This document shows, in pieces, positions 16,695 to 25,035 of a stretch of 59,036 nucleotides of DNA. The DNA is taken from positions 1-59,036 of the forward strand of contig JAAYCK010000082.1 in NCBI GenBank assembly GCA_012729835.1, given 5' to 3'. The notes beneath the pieces are model-generated. The model saw only the letters and a program-made list of their open reading frames with translations, ran no database searches and was not told where the DNA came from. The DNA comes from Syntrophomonadaceae bacterium (GTDB taxonomy: Bacteria; Bacillota; Syntrophomonadia; Syntrophomonadales; Syntrophomonadaceae). Both the position numbers and the translations under genes were made by a program. Position 1 is the first letter of the stretch; each line of letters begins with the position of its first letter.

Positions 16695-18170
16695 ATGAAA
16701 GAAATAGCAGCCGGATCGGGATTGGCTATGATAATATTTATGGCGATAATCGGATTCAATGTTACTCCAGTGCTGCTTCTGCTGGCTCTGGCGGCAGCAT
16801 TTTATCTTTTTGCCCAGAGCCAGGGCGGTATAAAATTCATGCAGGGTGGAGAAAGCATCAAGCTGGATGCGGGAATAAGTTTCGCCGATATCGGCGGGCA
16901 GCAGACCGCCATCCAGGAATTAAAAGAAGCGCTGCAGTTTATTGTCAAGGCAGAAGAGATCGTAAAAATGGGGATCAGGCCGCTGAAAGGAGTACTCCTA
17001 GTCGGACCACCGGGAACGGGCAAGACACTGCTGGCACGAGCTGCAGCCACCTTGACCAGCTCCGTCTTTCTTTCTGCCTCAGGTAGCGAGTTCGTGGAGA
17101 TGTATGCTGGCGTAGGCGCCAAGCGGGTAAGACAATTGTTCCGGGACGCCCGAAAAAAGGCTGCCGGACAGAAGGCAAGAAGTGCTATTATTTTTATCGA
17201 TGAATTGGAAGTATTGGGAGCCTGCAGGGGTACCCATAACAGTCATATGGAATATGATCAAACCCTAAACCAACTGCTGGTGGAGATGGATGGGATCGAA
17301 GGTAATCATGACCCCCGCATACTGGTAATTGCTGCGACTAACCGGGCCGATATGCTGGATCCGGCTCTGGTGAGGCCGGGGCGCTTTGACCGCCAGGTTC
17401 AAGTCGGGCTGCCGGATCGTGTTGGTAGGCGTCAGATCCTTGATATCCATACCCGCAACAAGCCGATTGCCAATCCTGATGTATTGGATGAAATAGCTCA
17501 GGCCACCTTCGGTTTTTCTGGTGCTCATCTAGAAAGTTTGGCCAACGAGGCAGCTATCCTTGCACTGCGCGAGGATGCCACAGCCATTGAGAACCGCCAT
17601 TTTTCCGAGGCCATTAACAAAGTCATCTTGGGCGAAAAACTGGAACGCAAACCATCGGATGAGGAAATCAATCGAGTAGCCGTGCATGAGAGTGGTCATG
17701 CAATAGTTAGTGAAATGCTTAACACTGGTTCGGTTTCGGCATTGACCATTGTTCCGCGGGGACAGGCTCTTGGTTTTATGCGCAAGTCTCCCAAAGATGA
17801 TCAATACCTATATACGCGCGAGGAACTTGAGCAACAGATCATGGTGGCACTAGGCGGAGCCATCGCGGAAGAGATAAAATTTGGGAATCGCAGCACCGGA
17901 GCTGCCGGTGACTTTGATCAGGCATGGCAGACGGCGCGACAGATCGTCGAAGCTGGACTATCGGGCCTGGGAATCGTCAAGGGCGGGCATATTCCCGAAA
18001 AATTAATGTTTGAAGAATGCCAGCAAATCATATCCGCTATTGAAGAACAGACCCGCGACCTGCTTAACTCTTATATGGATGTCCTGTACTCACTAACGGA
18101 AGCTATCCTGGAAGAGGAATCCATAGACCGTGAACGCTTCCAGGAGCTGGTTTCGGGGGCTCTAATCTAA
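16695..18170 (+). CDS. Short FtsH-like AAA+ zinc metalloprotease
   Basis: A 491-residue membrane protease, shorter than typical FtsH (about 600-650). Two hydrophobic segments within residues 8-42 are joined by almost no loop, so the usual extracytoplasmic domain is absent. The AAA core is intact: Walker A VGPPGTGKT, aromatic pore loop FVEMYAGVGA, Walker B IIFIDELEVLG, and RPGRFDRQ with the arginine fingers. The zinc site is HESGH, with the third ligand in GAAGDFDQAW. It should extract and degrade membrane or cytosolic proteins. The insertion between pgsA and cinA departs from the Bacillus order. Confidence 0.9.
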   Translation: MKEIAAGSGLAMIIFMAIIGFNVTPVLLLLALAAAFYLFAQSQGGIKFMQGGESIKLDAGISFADIGGQQTAIQELKEALQFIVKAEEIVKMGIRPLKGVLLVGPPGTGKTLLARAAATLTSSVFLSASGSEFVEMYAGVGAKRVRQLFRDARKKAAGQKARSAIIFIDELEVLGACRGTHNSHMEYDQTLNQLLVEMDGIEGNHDPRILVIAATNRADMLDPALVRPGRFDRQVQVGLPDRVGRRQILDIHTRNKPIANPDVLDEIAQATFGFSGAHLESLANEAAILALREDATAIENRHFSEAINKVILGEKLERKPSDEEINRVAVHESGHAIVSEMLNTGSVSALTIVPRGQALGFMRKSPKDDQYLYTREELEQQIMVALGGAIAEEIKFGNRSTGAAGDFDQAWQTARQIVEAGLSGLGIVKGGHIPEKLMFEECQQIISAIEEQTRDLLNSYMDVLYSLTEAILEEESIDRERFQELVSGALI

Positions 18171-18186
18171 GATATATATTAAAGAA

Positions 18187-18218
18187 GCACGGCACCAAGA
18201 TTTGCCGTGCTTTTTTTT
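18187..18218 (+). terminator. Terminator after the FtsH-like gene
   Basis: GCACGGCA (18187-18194) pairs with TGCCGTGC (18203-18210), followed by eight T residues. Confidence 0.92.
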
Positions 18219-18300
18219 GCTGTAAAAATCTGTACGATCCGATATGATGAATGATATATGTCTATAATAAGGTGAGATACAAGGTTAAGGAGATGACCAG

Positions 18301-19551
18301 ATGAAAAAGGCCTATATAGTATCTACTGGTACGGAGCTTCTGCTGGGTACTACTATGGATACCAATTCAGTCTTTATTTCGGAAAAACTTTTTGAAAACG
18401 GCATACGTGTAGTGGCTAAAAGTATTGTTGGTGATAATGAAGAAAGCATCAGGCGTGCTTTTAAACTGGGACTGGAATCAGCGGATGTGGTAATATCCAG
18501 CGGAGGCCTTGGGCCTACACTGGATGATCTTACAAAAACCATTGCCTGCGAAGTAATGAATGCTACGATGGAACTGGTCCAGGAGGAAGTGCATCGACTC
18601 GAGGACTTTTTTGCTCGTCGTAAGCGCAAGATGCCTGAAATCAATCTTAAACAAGCTATGTTTCCGCCAGAGGCTGTTATACTTCGCAATGATCTGGGGA
18701 CAGCTCCAGGCATGTATCTTAGCAAAAATGATAAGATCATAATCCTGCTACCCGGGCCACCTCGGGAGATGAAACCGATGTTCATCAACGAAGCCCTGCC
18801 TGTGTTAATCAAAGAATGTGGGTCTGAATGCAGGAGAGCGCATATGCGGACTATCAAGGTATTGGGGCCAGGAGAATCGCAGGTAGATGAAATGCTCTCT
18901 GAAATCATCGATGATCCAAAGGGCTGCAGCCTGGCATTGCTGGCCAAGGATGGTGAGGTGCATGTCAAGGTGACCGCCGAAGGAGCTGATGAAGCATCCA
19001 GCCAAGTCATACTGGACGAATTAAGCGCAAGAATAACTTCTAAACTGGGTGATGGCGTATTCGGGTATGACGAAGACACTCTGGTTTCAGTAGTAGCCAA
19101 CCTTCTGATGGAGCGAGGCAAAAAAGTAGCTGTTGCGGAGTCGTGCACTGGTGGATTACTCTCCAAAATGATCACAGATCTAGCGGGCAGTTCTCATTAT
19201 TTTTGGGGGGCAGTTATTTCTTATAGCAATGAAGCCAAAAACCTATACCTGAATGTACAGAACGCAACGATAGAAAAATTCGGAGCGGTCAGCTCGGAAA
19301 CGGCACGGGAGATGGCCATGGGAATCAGAAATAGAACGGGAGTCGATTATGGAATTGGCATAACCGGGATCGCTGGGCCTGAGGGGGGAAGTGAAACCAA
19401 GCCTGTGGGTCTGGTTTATATTGCCCTGGCAGATGCAACAGACTGTATAGTCAAAGAAATGCGTTTTGTAGGCGGACGCGATGGCATCCGCATGCTCTCC
19501 GCTCGTACAGCCCTGGATATTCTCCGGAGACGAATACTTTCGAAAGGGTAA
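18301..19551 (+). CDS. cinA: CinA, nicotinamide-nucleotide amidohydrolase / competence-damage protein
   Basis: CinA deamidates NMN for pyridine-nucleotide recycling and is often linked to recA. The 416-residue protein has an N-terminal MoCF-like domain (STGTELLLGTTMDTNS; SSGGLGPTLDDLT; LPGPPREMKPM) and a C-terminal amidohydrolase domain (VAVAESCTGGLLSKMI; GAVISYSNEAKN; GITGIAGPEGGS). The ATG follows AAGGAGATGACC. It precedes recA, as in Bacillus, with a repeat-containing gap between. Confidence 0.95.
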   Translation: MKKAYIVSTGTELLLGTTMDTNSVFISEKLFENGIRVVAKSIVGDNEESIRRAFKLGLESADVVISSGGLGPTLDDLTKTIACEVMNATMELVQEEVHRLEDFFARRKRKMPEINLKQAMFPPEAVILRNDLGTAPGMYLSKNDKIIILLPGPPREMKPMFINEALPVLIKECGSECRRAHMRTIKVLGPGESQVDEMLSEIIDDPKGCSLALLAKDGEVHVKVTAEGADEASSQVILDELSARITSKLGDGVFGYDEDTLVSVVANLLMERGKKVAVAESCTGGLLSKMITDLAGSSHYFWGAVISYSNEAKNLYLNVQNATIEKFGAVSSETAREMAMGIRNRTGVDYGIGITGIAGPEGGSETKPVGLVYIALADATDCIVKEMRFVGGRDGIRMLSARTALDILRRRILSKG

Positions 19552-19560
19552 CGCTATTAG

Positions 19561-19710
19561 ACGCAGATTATCGCAGATGGTTAATGATTAACGCAGATTA
19601 TCTGAAATGGTTATGAAGATGTAGGGCGGGTTTCTATGTCCGCCGGGGACTTAGTTGTTCTAAACTGCGTAAATCATATAGATCTGTGTCCTTCTGTGTC
19701 TATTATTTTA
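19561..19710. repeat. Composite dispersed-type repeat in the cinA-recA gap
   Basis: Two near-copies of a 30-base unit starting ACGCAGATTATC (19561-19590 and 19591-19618) are followed by a GTAGGGCGGG...GTCCGCC segment (19621-19644) and by CTGTGTCCTTCTGTGTC near 19685-19700. The GTAGGG segment resembles the arms of the large palindrome at 56311-56372. It has no coding potential and looks like a mosaic of short dispersed repeats. Confidence 0.55.
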
Positions 19711-19720
19711 TGGAAGTTTA

Positions 19721-19750
19721 TTGACAGGGAAATCGTAAGAGGATTATAAT
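19721..19750 (+). promoter_or_regulatory. recA promoter
   Basis: Consensus TTGACA (19721-19726) and TATAAT (19745-19750) are 18 bases apart and lie just upstream of the SOS box. Confidence 0.8.
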
Positions 19751-19756
19751 CAAAAG

Positions 19757-19770
19757 CGAACAAATGTTTG
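19757..19770 (+). promoter_or_regulatory. LexA (DinR) SOS box upstream of recA
   Basis: CGAACAAATGTTTG matches every position of the Gram-positive SOS box CGAACRNRYGTTYG. It starts six bases after the -10 box, over the expected transcription start, so LexA bound there would block recA until DNA damage. Confidence 0.85.
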
Positions 19771-19782
19771 AGGAGGGGGCCC

Positions 19783-20820
19783 ATGGATAATAATCAAGTA
19801 AACAACGGTAAGATGGAGGCCTTGAATAACACGATCAAATCTATTGAGAAACAATTCGGCCGAGGATCAATCATGCGCTTGGGCGAAGCCGCTGCTATGA
19901 ACGTTGATGTAATTCCTACTGGTTGTATATCGTTGGATATAGCCTTAGGTGCTGGCGGTCTCCCCCGCGGAAGGATAATAGAAATATTTGGTCCTGAATC
20001 ATCTGGTAAGACCACAGTCGCCCTGCATGCAGTGGCGCAAGCACAGCGGGAAGGTGGTATGGCAGCCTTTATTGATGCAGAGCATGCGCTGGACCCGCTT
20101 TACGCACGAAAACTAGGTGTTAACATAAATGATCTATTGGTATCTCAACCGGACTCGGGGGAACAGGCCCTGGAGATTTGCGAAGCGCTGGTTCGCAGCG
20201 GTGCAATAGATATCGTGGTGATTGACTCGGTAGCAGCTCTGGTTCCTCGGGCGGAACTGGATGGGGAGATGGGAGATTCACATGTCGGACTGCAAGCCAG
20301 GTTAATGTCGCAGGCCATGCGCAAACTGACTGCTCATATCAGCAAGTCGCGTTGCTGTGTTGTCTTCATAAATCAGATCCGCGAAAAGATAGGAGTCATG
20401 TATGGTAATCCAGAGACTACAACCGGTGGACGGGCTTTAAAATTTTATTCCTCTGTGCGTATTGAAGTGAAAAAAGGAGAGGCCATCAAGCAGGGTACAG
20501 AACTTATCGGGAATCGGACAGTTGCCCGAGTAGTGAAAAACAAGGTAGCGCCGCCATTTAAAATTGCGGACTTTGATTTAATGTATGGTCAAGGCATATC
20601 GCGTGAAGGTGATCTATTGGATATGGCGGCTTCAATGGAGATTATTCAAAAAAGTGGCTCCTGGTACTCCTATGAGGGAGAAAGACTGGGACAAGGTCGG
20701 GAAAACGCCAAGGAATATATTAGAAACAATCCCGACTTTTTCAACAACTTGGAAACCCGCATCAAAGAGGCGCTGGCAAACAGACTGAGTTCCGGTTTTG
20801 AAAGCCCGGAGGAAGCTTGA
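19783..20820 (+). CDS. recA: Recombinase RecA
   Basis: RecA coats single-stranded DNA, drives strand exchange and promotes LexA self-cleavage. The 345-residue protein has Walker [14 protein letters not shown], the DAEHALDP region, Walker [19 protein letters not shown], and the DNA-binding loop 2 [15 protein letters not shown]. The ATG at 19783 is preceded by GAGGAGGGGG; an in-frame TTG at 19768 overlaps the SOS box and is unlikely. The gene has its own promoter and SOS operator. Confidence 0.98.
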   Translation: MDNNQVNNGKMEALNNTIKSIEKQFGRGSIMRLGEAAAMNVDVIPTGCISLDIALGAGGLPRGRIIEIFGPESSGKTTVALHAVAQAQREGGMAAFIDAEHALDPLYARKLGVNINDLLVSQPDSGEQALEICEALVRSGAIDIVVIDSVAALVPRAELDGEMGDSHVGLQARLMSQAMRKLTAHISKSRCCVVFINQIREKIGVMYGNPETTTGGRALKFYSSVRIEVKKGEAIKQGTELIGNRTVARVVKNKVAPPFKIADFDLMYGQGISREGDLLDMAASMEIIQKSGSWYSYEGERLGQGRENAKEYIRNNPDFFNNLETRIKEALANRLSSGFESPEEA

Positions 20821-20951
20821 CACTAAAGGGCAAAATTACTAGAATCAAATATAGGAATCTGGATAGAAGATATATTCTTGAATTTTGCCTGAAGAACTGC
20901 TGTTTATTTTATATAGATTATTCCCTGGATATTCGATGGGGCTTGTATTAG
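20817..20951 (+). pseudogene. recX: Possible truncated recX remnant after recA
   Basis: A TTG overlapping the recA stop (TTGA) opens a 44-codon frame with LKGKITRIKYRNLDRRYILE near its start, ending with IDYSLDIRWGLY and TAG. By eye this follows the start of RecX, whose N-terminus pairs an ITKI..K..RYN strand with a F.V..D.L.K.GL helix, and recX commonly follows recA. The three-helix repeats of a full RecX are not found downstream in any frame I followed. It is either a remnant or a chance frame. Confidence 0.3.
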
Positions 20952-21185
20952 TTATCGGGCTTTTTTAGATGCTGATACAATGAGTTGTTTATAGAATAGA
21001 ACGGGTTCAACGTTGTGATCGGTACGCCGGTGTATTATGACCAAAATTATAAGTGCAATGAGGTCACTATACTATAACGTATGGTAAAAATAAGAATATA
21101 CTTCTTGGAACCGGGTTGTTAACTCGGTTTTTTATTTGGATTAATGGTATTAATTATTTTTATTATTTATGAGGAGGTGAACGAA
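20952..21185 (+). other. Gap between the recA region and RNase Y
   Basis: An AT-rich stretch without a convincing gene. The clear elements are the hairpin at 21109-21133 and a strong ribosome binding site at 21172-21177; TATACT/TATAAC near 21068-21078 could be a -10 region but has no good -35 partner. Confidence 0.4.
21109..21133 (+). terminator. Hairpin with T-run just upstream of RNase Y
   Basis: AACCGGGTT (21109-21117) pairs with AACTCGGTT (21121-21129) with one G-T wobble, running into TTTTTT. It would end recA-region transcripts, or attenuate rny if the rny promoter lies upstream. Confidence 0.65.
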
Positions 21186-21188
21186 ATA
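21172..21188 (+). promoter_or_regulatory. RNase Y ribosome binding site pointing to an ATA start codon
   Basis: AGGAGG at 21172-21177 is followed after eight bases by ATA at 21186-21188, in frame with RNase Y. No ATG, GTG or TTG sits at a proper distance: ATG 21144 has no ribosome binding site, GTG 21177 overlaps the site itself, and TTG 21201 lies inside the membrane segment. Confidence 0.5.
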
Positions 21189-22727
21189 GGTTATTTATGG
21201 GTATTGATTGCAAGTGTAATTGCGCTTGCTATTGGTTTGGCTGCAGGGTATTATGCTAGACGCTTTATTGCTGAAAGCAAGCTTGGTGCTGCTGAAGCAG
21301 AGGCTACAAGAGTAATAGATGAAGCATCCAAAGAGGCTGAGGCTAAGAGGAAAGAGATCTTACTTGAGGGCAAGGATGAGATCCACCGAAATCGGCAGGA
21401 AGCAGAAAAAGATATACGTGAACGCCGGCGTGAACTGGATCGTATAGAGAGACGCATTCTGCAAAAAGAAGAGGCTCTGGATAAAAAGACCGATAATATC
21501 GAGAAAAAAGAACAGGCATTGCAGGATAAGGAAAAGGAAATCGAGAAAACCGGTCAGGATCTGCAATTGGTTTTAACCCAACAATTAAAAGAACTTGAAC
21601 GCTTGTCGGGGTTGAGTTCTGAAGATGCCAAGGAACTGCTTTTGAGTAATGTTGAGCAGCAGATTCGTCGAGAGACCGCGACTCTAATAAAAACCGTTGA
21701 AGCTGAAGCAAAAGAAGAGGCTAACAAACGTGCCAGAAACATAGTCACTATTGCCATTCAAAAATGTGCTGCTGATGTGGTATCAGAAACTACAGTATCT
21801 GTCGTAGCCCTCCCCAATGATGAAATGAAGGGCAGGATAATCGGCCGCGAGGGTCGGAATATTCGCACCTTTGAGACTCTAACCGGGGTAGATTTGATTA
21901 TTGACGACACTCCTGAAGCGGTAATTCTATCTTCTTTTGATCCTATCCGTAGAGAGATTGCACGCAAGGCTCTGGATAATCTAGTTTCCGATGGGCGTAT
22001 ACACCCTGCTCGTATTGAAGAGATGGTAGAGAAGGCTCAAAGGGAACTCGACCAGGAGATTCGCGAGGTAGGTGAGGCAGCAGCGTTCGAGGCTGAGGTT
22101 CATGGGTTGCATCCTGAGCTGATTCGCTTACTGGGTCGTTTGAAGTACAGAACCAGTTATGGACAGAATGTACTTAAGCACTCGGTGGAGGTTTCTCATT
22201 TGGCAGGTGTCATGGCTGCTGAGTTGGGTGTCGACATCACTCTTGCCAAACGTGGCGGGTTGCTGCATGATATCGGCAAGGCAGTGGACCATGAGGTGAG
22301 TGGACCGCACATAGAGATCGGGGTAGAACTTGCCCGTAAACACCGTGAGAGCAAAGAAGTGATCAATGCAATCGCTGCTCATCACGGCGATGTTGAACCT
22401 GAGAACATTGAATCAGTACTGGTTCAGGCAGCCGATGCCATTTCCGCATCCCGTCCAGGCGCGCGCAGAGAAACTCTGGAGACTTACATCAAAAGACTGG
22501 AGAAGCTTGAAGGTCTGGCAGATTCCTTCTCCGGGGTAGATAGATCCTTTGCTATCCAAGCTGGTCGTGAGATCCGGATCATAGTAAAACCTGAGGAAAT
22601 AGATGATCTGCAATCAATAAATCTGGCCAAGAGTATTGCTCACAAGGTTGAGGAAGAACTGGACTATCCTGGCCAAATAAAGGTCATGGTGATCCGGGAG
22701 ACCCGTTCAATAGAATTTGCTAAATAG
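21186..22727 (+). CDS. rny: Ribonuclease Y
   Basis: RNase Y is the membrane-anchored endonuclease that starts mRNA decay. From the proposed ATA start the protein is 513 residues: an N-terminal membrane segment ([20 protein letters not shown]), a long charged coiled coil (about 30-200), a KH domain ([19 protein letters not shown]), and an HD domain with [25 protein letters not shown] and [11 protein letters not shown]. Upstream ATG 21144 is in frame but lacks a ribosome binding site. The recA-rny-ymdB-spoVS order matches Bacillus. A terminator follows. Confidence 0.95.
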   Translation: MGYLWVLIASVIALAIGLAAGYYARRFIAESKLGAAEAEATRVIDEASKEAEAKRKEILLEGKDEIHRNRQEAEKDIRERRRELDRIERRILQKEEALDKKTDNIEKKEQALQDKEKEIEKTGQDLQLVLTQQLKELERLSGLSSEDAKELLLSNVEQQIRRETATLIKTVEAEAKEEANKRARNIVTIAIQKCAADVVSETTVSVVALPNDEMKGRIIGREGRNIRTFETLTGVDLIIDDTPEAVILSSFDPIRREIARKALDNLVSDGRIHPARIEEMVEKAQRELDQEIREVGEAAAFEAEVHGLHPELIRLLGRLKYRTSYGQNVLKHSVEVSHLAGVMAAELGVDITLAKRGGLLHDIGKAVDHEVSGPHIEIGVELARKHRESKEVINAIAAHHGDVEPENIESVLVQAADAISASRPGARRETLETYIKRLEKLEGLADSFSGVDRSFAIQAGREIRIIVKPEEIDDLQSINLAKSIAHKVEEELDYPGQIKVMVIRETRSIEFAK

Positions 22728-22744
22728 TTTTGTCTGAATGAGAT

Positions 22745-22780
22745 AACAAGAGAGTCGCGTTGTGACTCTCTTGTTTTTGT
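22745..22780 (+). terminator. Terminator after rny
   Basis: ACAAGAGAGTC (22746-22756) pairs perfectly with GACTCTCTTGT (22764-22774), followed by TTTTGT. Confidence 0.9.
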
Positions 22781-22841
22781 ATTAGGAATTATAGTGGTAA
22801 AATGGTATTACTCAATAAAAAACTATTAAAGGGGATTAGCA

Positions 22842-23621
22842 TTGAATATACTTTTCATTGGAGACATTGTAGGTAAACCTGGACGGAAGGCGATCAAAGA
22901 AGTACTTTCTTCGATCATTAATAAACATGAGATATCCTTTACAATTGCCAACGCCGAAAATGCTGCTGGCGGGCGAGGACTTAACCGCGATGTGCTGAAT
23001 GAATTATTAAATATGGAGATTGATGTACTTACCATGGGAAACCATGTGTGGGATAATAAAGATATATATAATTTTATTGATGACGAAGTTCGCTTGATTA
23101 GACCGATCAACTTTCCACCGCACTGTCCGGGACAGGGATACCATATCTTTACCGCTGGTATAAATCAAAAAGTAGCTGTAATAAATGCCATGGGACGTGT
23201 TTTTATGTCACCGCTTGATTGTCCTTTCAGAGCTGTAGACGAGATTCTGGAAGCGATCAGAGAAAAGGCAGATATCATACTGGTTGATTTCCATGCTGAA
23301 GCTACCTCAGAAAAACTTGCGTTTGCCAACTATTTTGACGGGCGAGTCACAGCTGTTCTGGGGACTCATACTCATATACAGACTTCTGATGAGAGAATTC
23401 TTGACAATGGTACTGCATATATAACTGATGTCGGCATGACCGGCCCGTTGGATTCTATTCTAGGTATGGACAAGGAGATGGTCATTCAGAAGATTGTGTA
23501 TCAGCGGCCAGTACGCCTGGAAGTAGCCAAGGGTCCGCTACAGTTTGAAGCAGTGGTGATCAATTTCGACGATAGCAAAGGACAAGTTACCGGAATACAA
23601 AGGGTGTCGCAGCATTTATAA
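22842..23621 (+). CDS. ymdB: YmdB metallophosphoesterase
   Basis: A 259-residue dinuclear-metal phosphoesterase with cyclic-nucleotide phosphodiesterase activity in Bacillus, where it affects motility and biofilm choice. Metal-binding motifs are visible: FIGDIVGKPGRKA, NAENAAGGRGL, TMGNHVWDNKDI, DFHAEATSEK, and LGTHTHIQTSDERIL. The start is TTG after AAGGGGATTAG. It lies between rny and spoVS as in Bacillus. Confidence 0.94.
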   Translation: MNILFIGDIVGKPGRKAIKEVLSSIINKHEISFTIANAENAAGGRGLNRDVLNELLNMEIDVLTMGNHVWDNKDIYNFIDDEVRLIRPINFPPHCPGQGYHIFTAGINQKVAVINAMGRVFMSPLDCPFRAVDEILEAIREKADIILVDFHAEATSEKLAFANYFDGRVTAVLGTHTHIQTSDERILDNGTAYITDVGMTGPLDSILGMDKEMVIQKIVYQRPVRLEVAKGPLQFEAVVINFDDSKGQVTGIQRVSQHL

Positions 23622-23661
23622 TACTGAATATGAAAAAATAACCAATATTTCTGTTTCAAAA

Positions 23662-23690
23662 GCAGGAATTCCTAGTTTGACTTAGAATAT
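23662..23690 (+). promoter_or_regulatory. Sigma-H-type promoter for spoVS
   Basis: GCAGGAATT (23662-23670) matches the sigma-H -35 consensus RNAGGAWWW at every position. After 11 bases, TTAGAATAT (23682-23690) matches RNNGAATWW at all but the first. Bacillus spoVS is known to be sigma-H dependent, which fits. Confidence 0.7.
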
Positions 23691-23747
23691 ACATTTTAAG
23701 AGAGCAGTCTATCTATTGTTTTATTTATTTTTGAGGGGGTTTTAATA

Positions 23748-24008
23748 ATGGAGGTATTAAAGGTTTCAGCAAAATCTAGCCCAAACTCTGTAGCAGGAGC
23801 ACTTGCAGGAGTTTTAAGAGAGAAGGGTGCTGCCGAAATCCAGGCCATCGGCGCCGGCGCAATCAATCAGGCTGTTAAGGCCATAGCAATTGCACGAGGA
23901 TTCGTTGCCCCCAGCGGAATGGACCTCATATGCATACCTGCATTTACAGATATTAAAATCGACGGAGAAGAACGGACTGCTATCAAACTCATCATCGAAC
24001 CTCGCTAA
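23748..24008 (+). CDS. spoVS: Stage V sporulation protein S
   Basis: An 86-residue Alba-fold protein, the same length as Bacillus SpoVS, with KVSAKSSPNSVAGALAGVLR at the start and QAVKAIAIARGFVAPSGMDL in the middle. In Bacillus it affects septation and progress through sporulation. The ATG follows GAGGGGG. A sigma-H-like promoter lies upstream and a terminator downstream, so it is a single-gene unit. Confidence 0.95.
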   Translation: MEVLKVSAKSSPNSVAGALAGVLREKGAAEIQAIGAGAINQAVKAIAIARGFVAPSGMDLICIPAFTDIKIDGEERTAIKLIIEPR

Positions 24009-24041
24009 ATAGATAGACAGAAAGCGAATACATAATAAACT

Positions 24042-24080
24042 TAAACCTGCTTTAATAAAGCAGGTTTATTTAATATTTTG
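24042..24080 (+). terminator. Terminator after spoVS
   Basis: AAACCTGCTTT (24043-24053) pairs with AAAGCAGGTTT (24057-24067), followed by a T-rich stretch (ATTTAATATTTT). Confidence 0.85.
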
Positions 24081-24095
24081 ACCGGGGGGTTAATT

Positions 24096-25019
24096 ATGTT
24101 TATTGCCGATCTTCATTGTGATACTATTTCGCTACTGTTTCAGTCCGGAGAACCTTTATTGCATAATTCTGCACATTTCGATTTAGAACGGGCCAGCAGT
24201 GCAGGAATCCGTTTGCAGGTATTCGCACTATTTGTTTCTCCTGCGGAGGGAAGCAATATGCTCCGGCAGGTATTAAAGCAGATGGATTATTTTCATGAGC
24301 AGATTGCCCTAAACCCTGATTTGGCCTACCTGGTTTGCCGCTATGATGATTTACTGGTGCCCGGGCACGCTGACAAGATCGGTTGCTTATTACACCTGGA
24401 AGGGGCGGATGCTCTAGGTGGTGAGTTAGAAATGCTGAGGCTAATGCATCGTTTGGGATTGCGAAGCCTGGGCCTTACCTGGAATCATCGCAATACAATT
24501 GCTGATGGAGTAATGGAAGGTGATCCTGGAGCAGGTCTGAGCAGATTAGGCCGAAAAATGATACAGGAAATGGCTCGCCTTGATATGGTACTGGATTTGG
24601 CTCATGTCGGGCCGGCTTCTTTCTATGAGGCCGCCGAGATTTATAGTGGACCGGTCATGGTGAGCCACGCCAATACTCGGAAATTGTGCGATTTTCCCCG
24701 CAATCTATCGGATGATCAAATAAAAACCGTGGCGCAAAAAGATGGCATCATTGGAGTGACCATGGTGAGCGATTTTATCAGAAATGAAGCAGCAGGCATC
24801 AATGATTTGTTGGATCACATGGTATATATTGCTGAGACGATTGGGGTGCGGCATCTGGCTCTGGGATCGGATTTTGATGGAGCAACCAAGCTGGTCATGC
24901 CCGGTATTGAAAGCTATAATGAATGGGGATCTCTCCTGGCCGGACGCGGGTTTTCCGCGGCAGAGCAGGAGATGATCCTCTCCGGCAATGCTTTGCGGCT
25001 ATTTAAGACCATATTATGA
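24096..25019 (+). CDS. Membrane-dipeptidase family peptidase (M19)
   Basis: A 307-residue zinc dipeptidase of the renal-dipeptidase family, which cleaves dipeptides including those with D-residues. Visible metal-site motifs: IADLHCDT at the N-terminus, LLHLEGADAL with the bridging glutamate, LDLAHVGPASF, MVSHANTR, and LGSDFDGATKL. No signal peptide is seen, so it is probably cytoplasmic. The ATG at 24096 follows GGGGGG; the frame also opens at a TTG (24078) without a site. The PHP gene begins 16 bases after it. Confidence 0.93.
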   Translation: MFIADLHCDTISLLFQSGEPLLHNSAHFDLERASSAGIRLQVFALFVSPAEGSNMLRQVLKQMDYFHEQIALNPDLAYLVCRYDDLLVPGHADKIGCLLHLEGADALGGELEMLRLMHRLGLRSLGLTWNHRNTIADGVMEGDPGAGLSRLGRKMIQEMARLDMVLDLAHVGPASFYEAAEIYSGPVMVSHANTRKLCDFPRNLSDDQIKTVAQKDGIIGVTMVSDFIRNEAAGINDLLDHMVYIAETIGVRHLALGSDFDGATKLVMPGIESYNEWGSLLAGRGFSAAEQEMILSGNALRLFKTIL

Positions 25020-25035
25020 TCTAGGGGATTTTTCA

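Noticed and set aside
18312-19175. Long open frame on the minus strand opposite cinA (287 codons)
   Set aside because: It is the shadow of cinA, with no ribosome binding site or recognisable motif and a low-complexity serine-rich product.
20952-21143. T-box or other known riboswitch ahead of rny
   Set aside because: No T-box motif, specifier loop or known aptamer core was seen, only a short hairpin.
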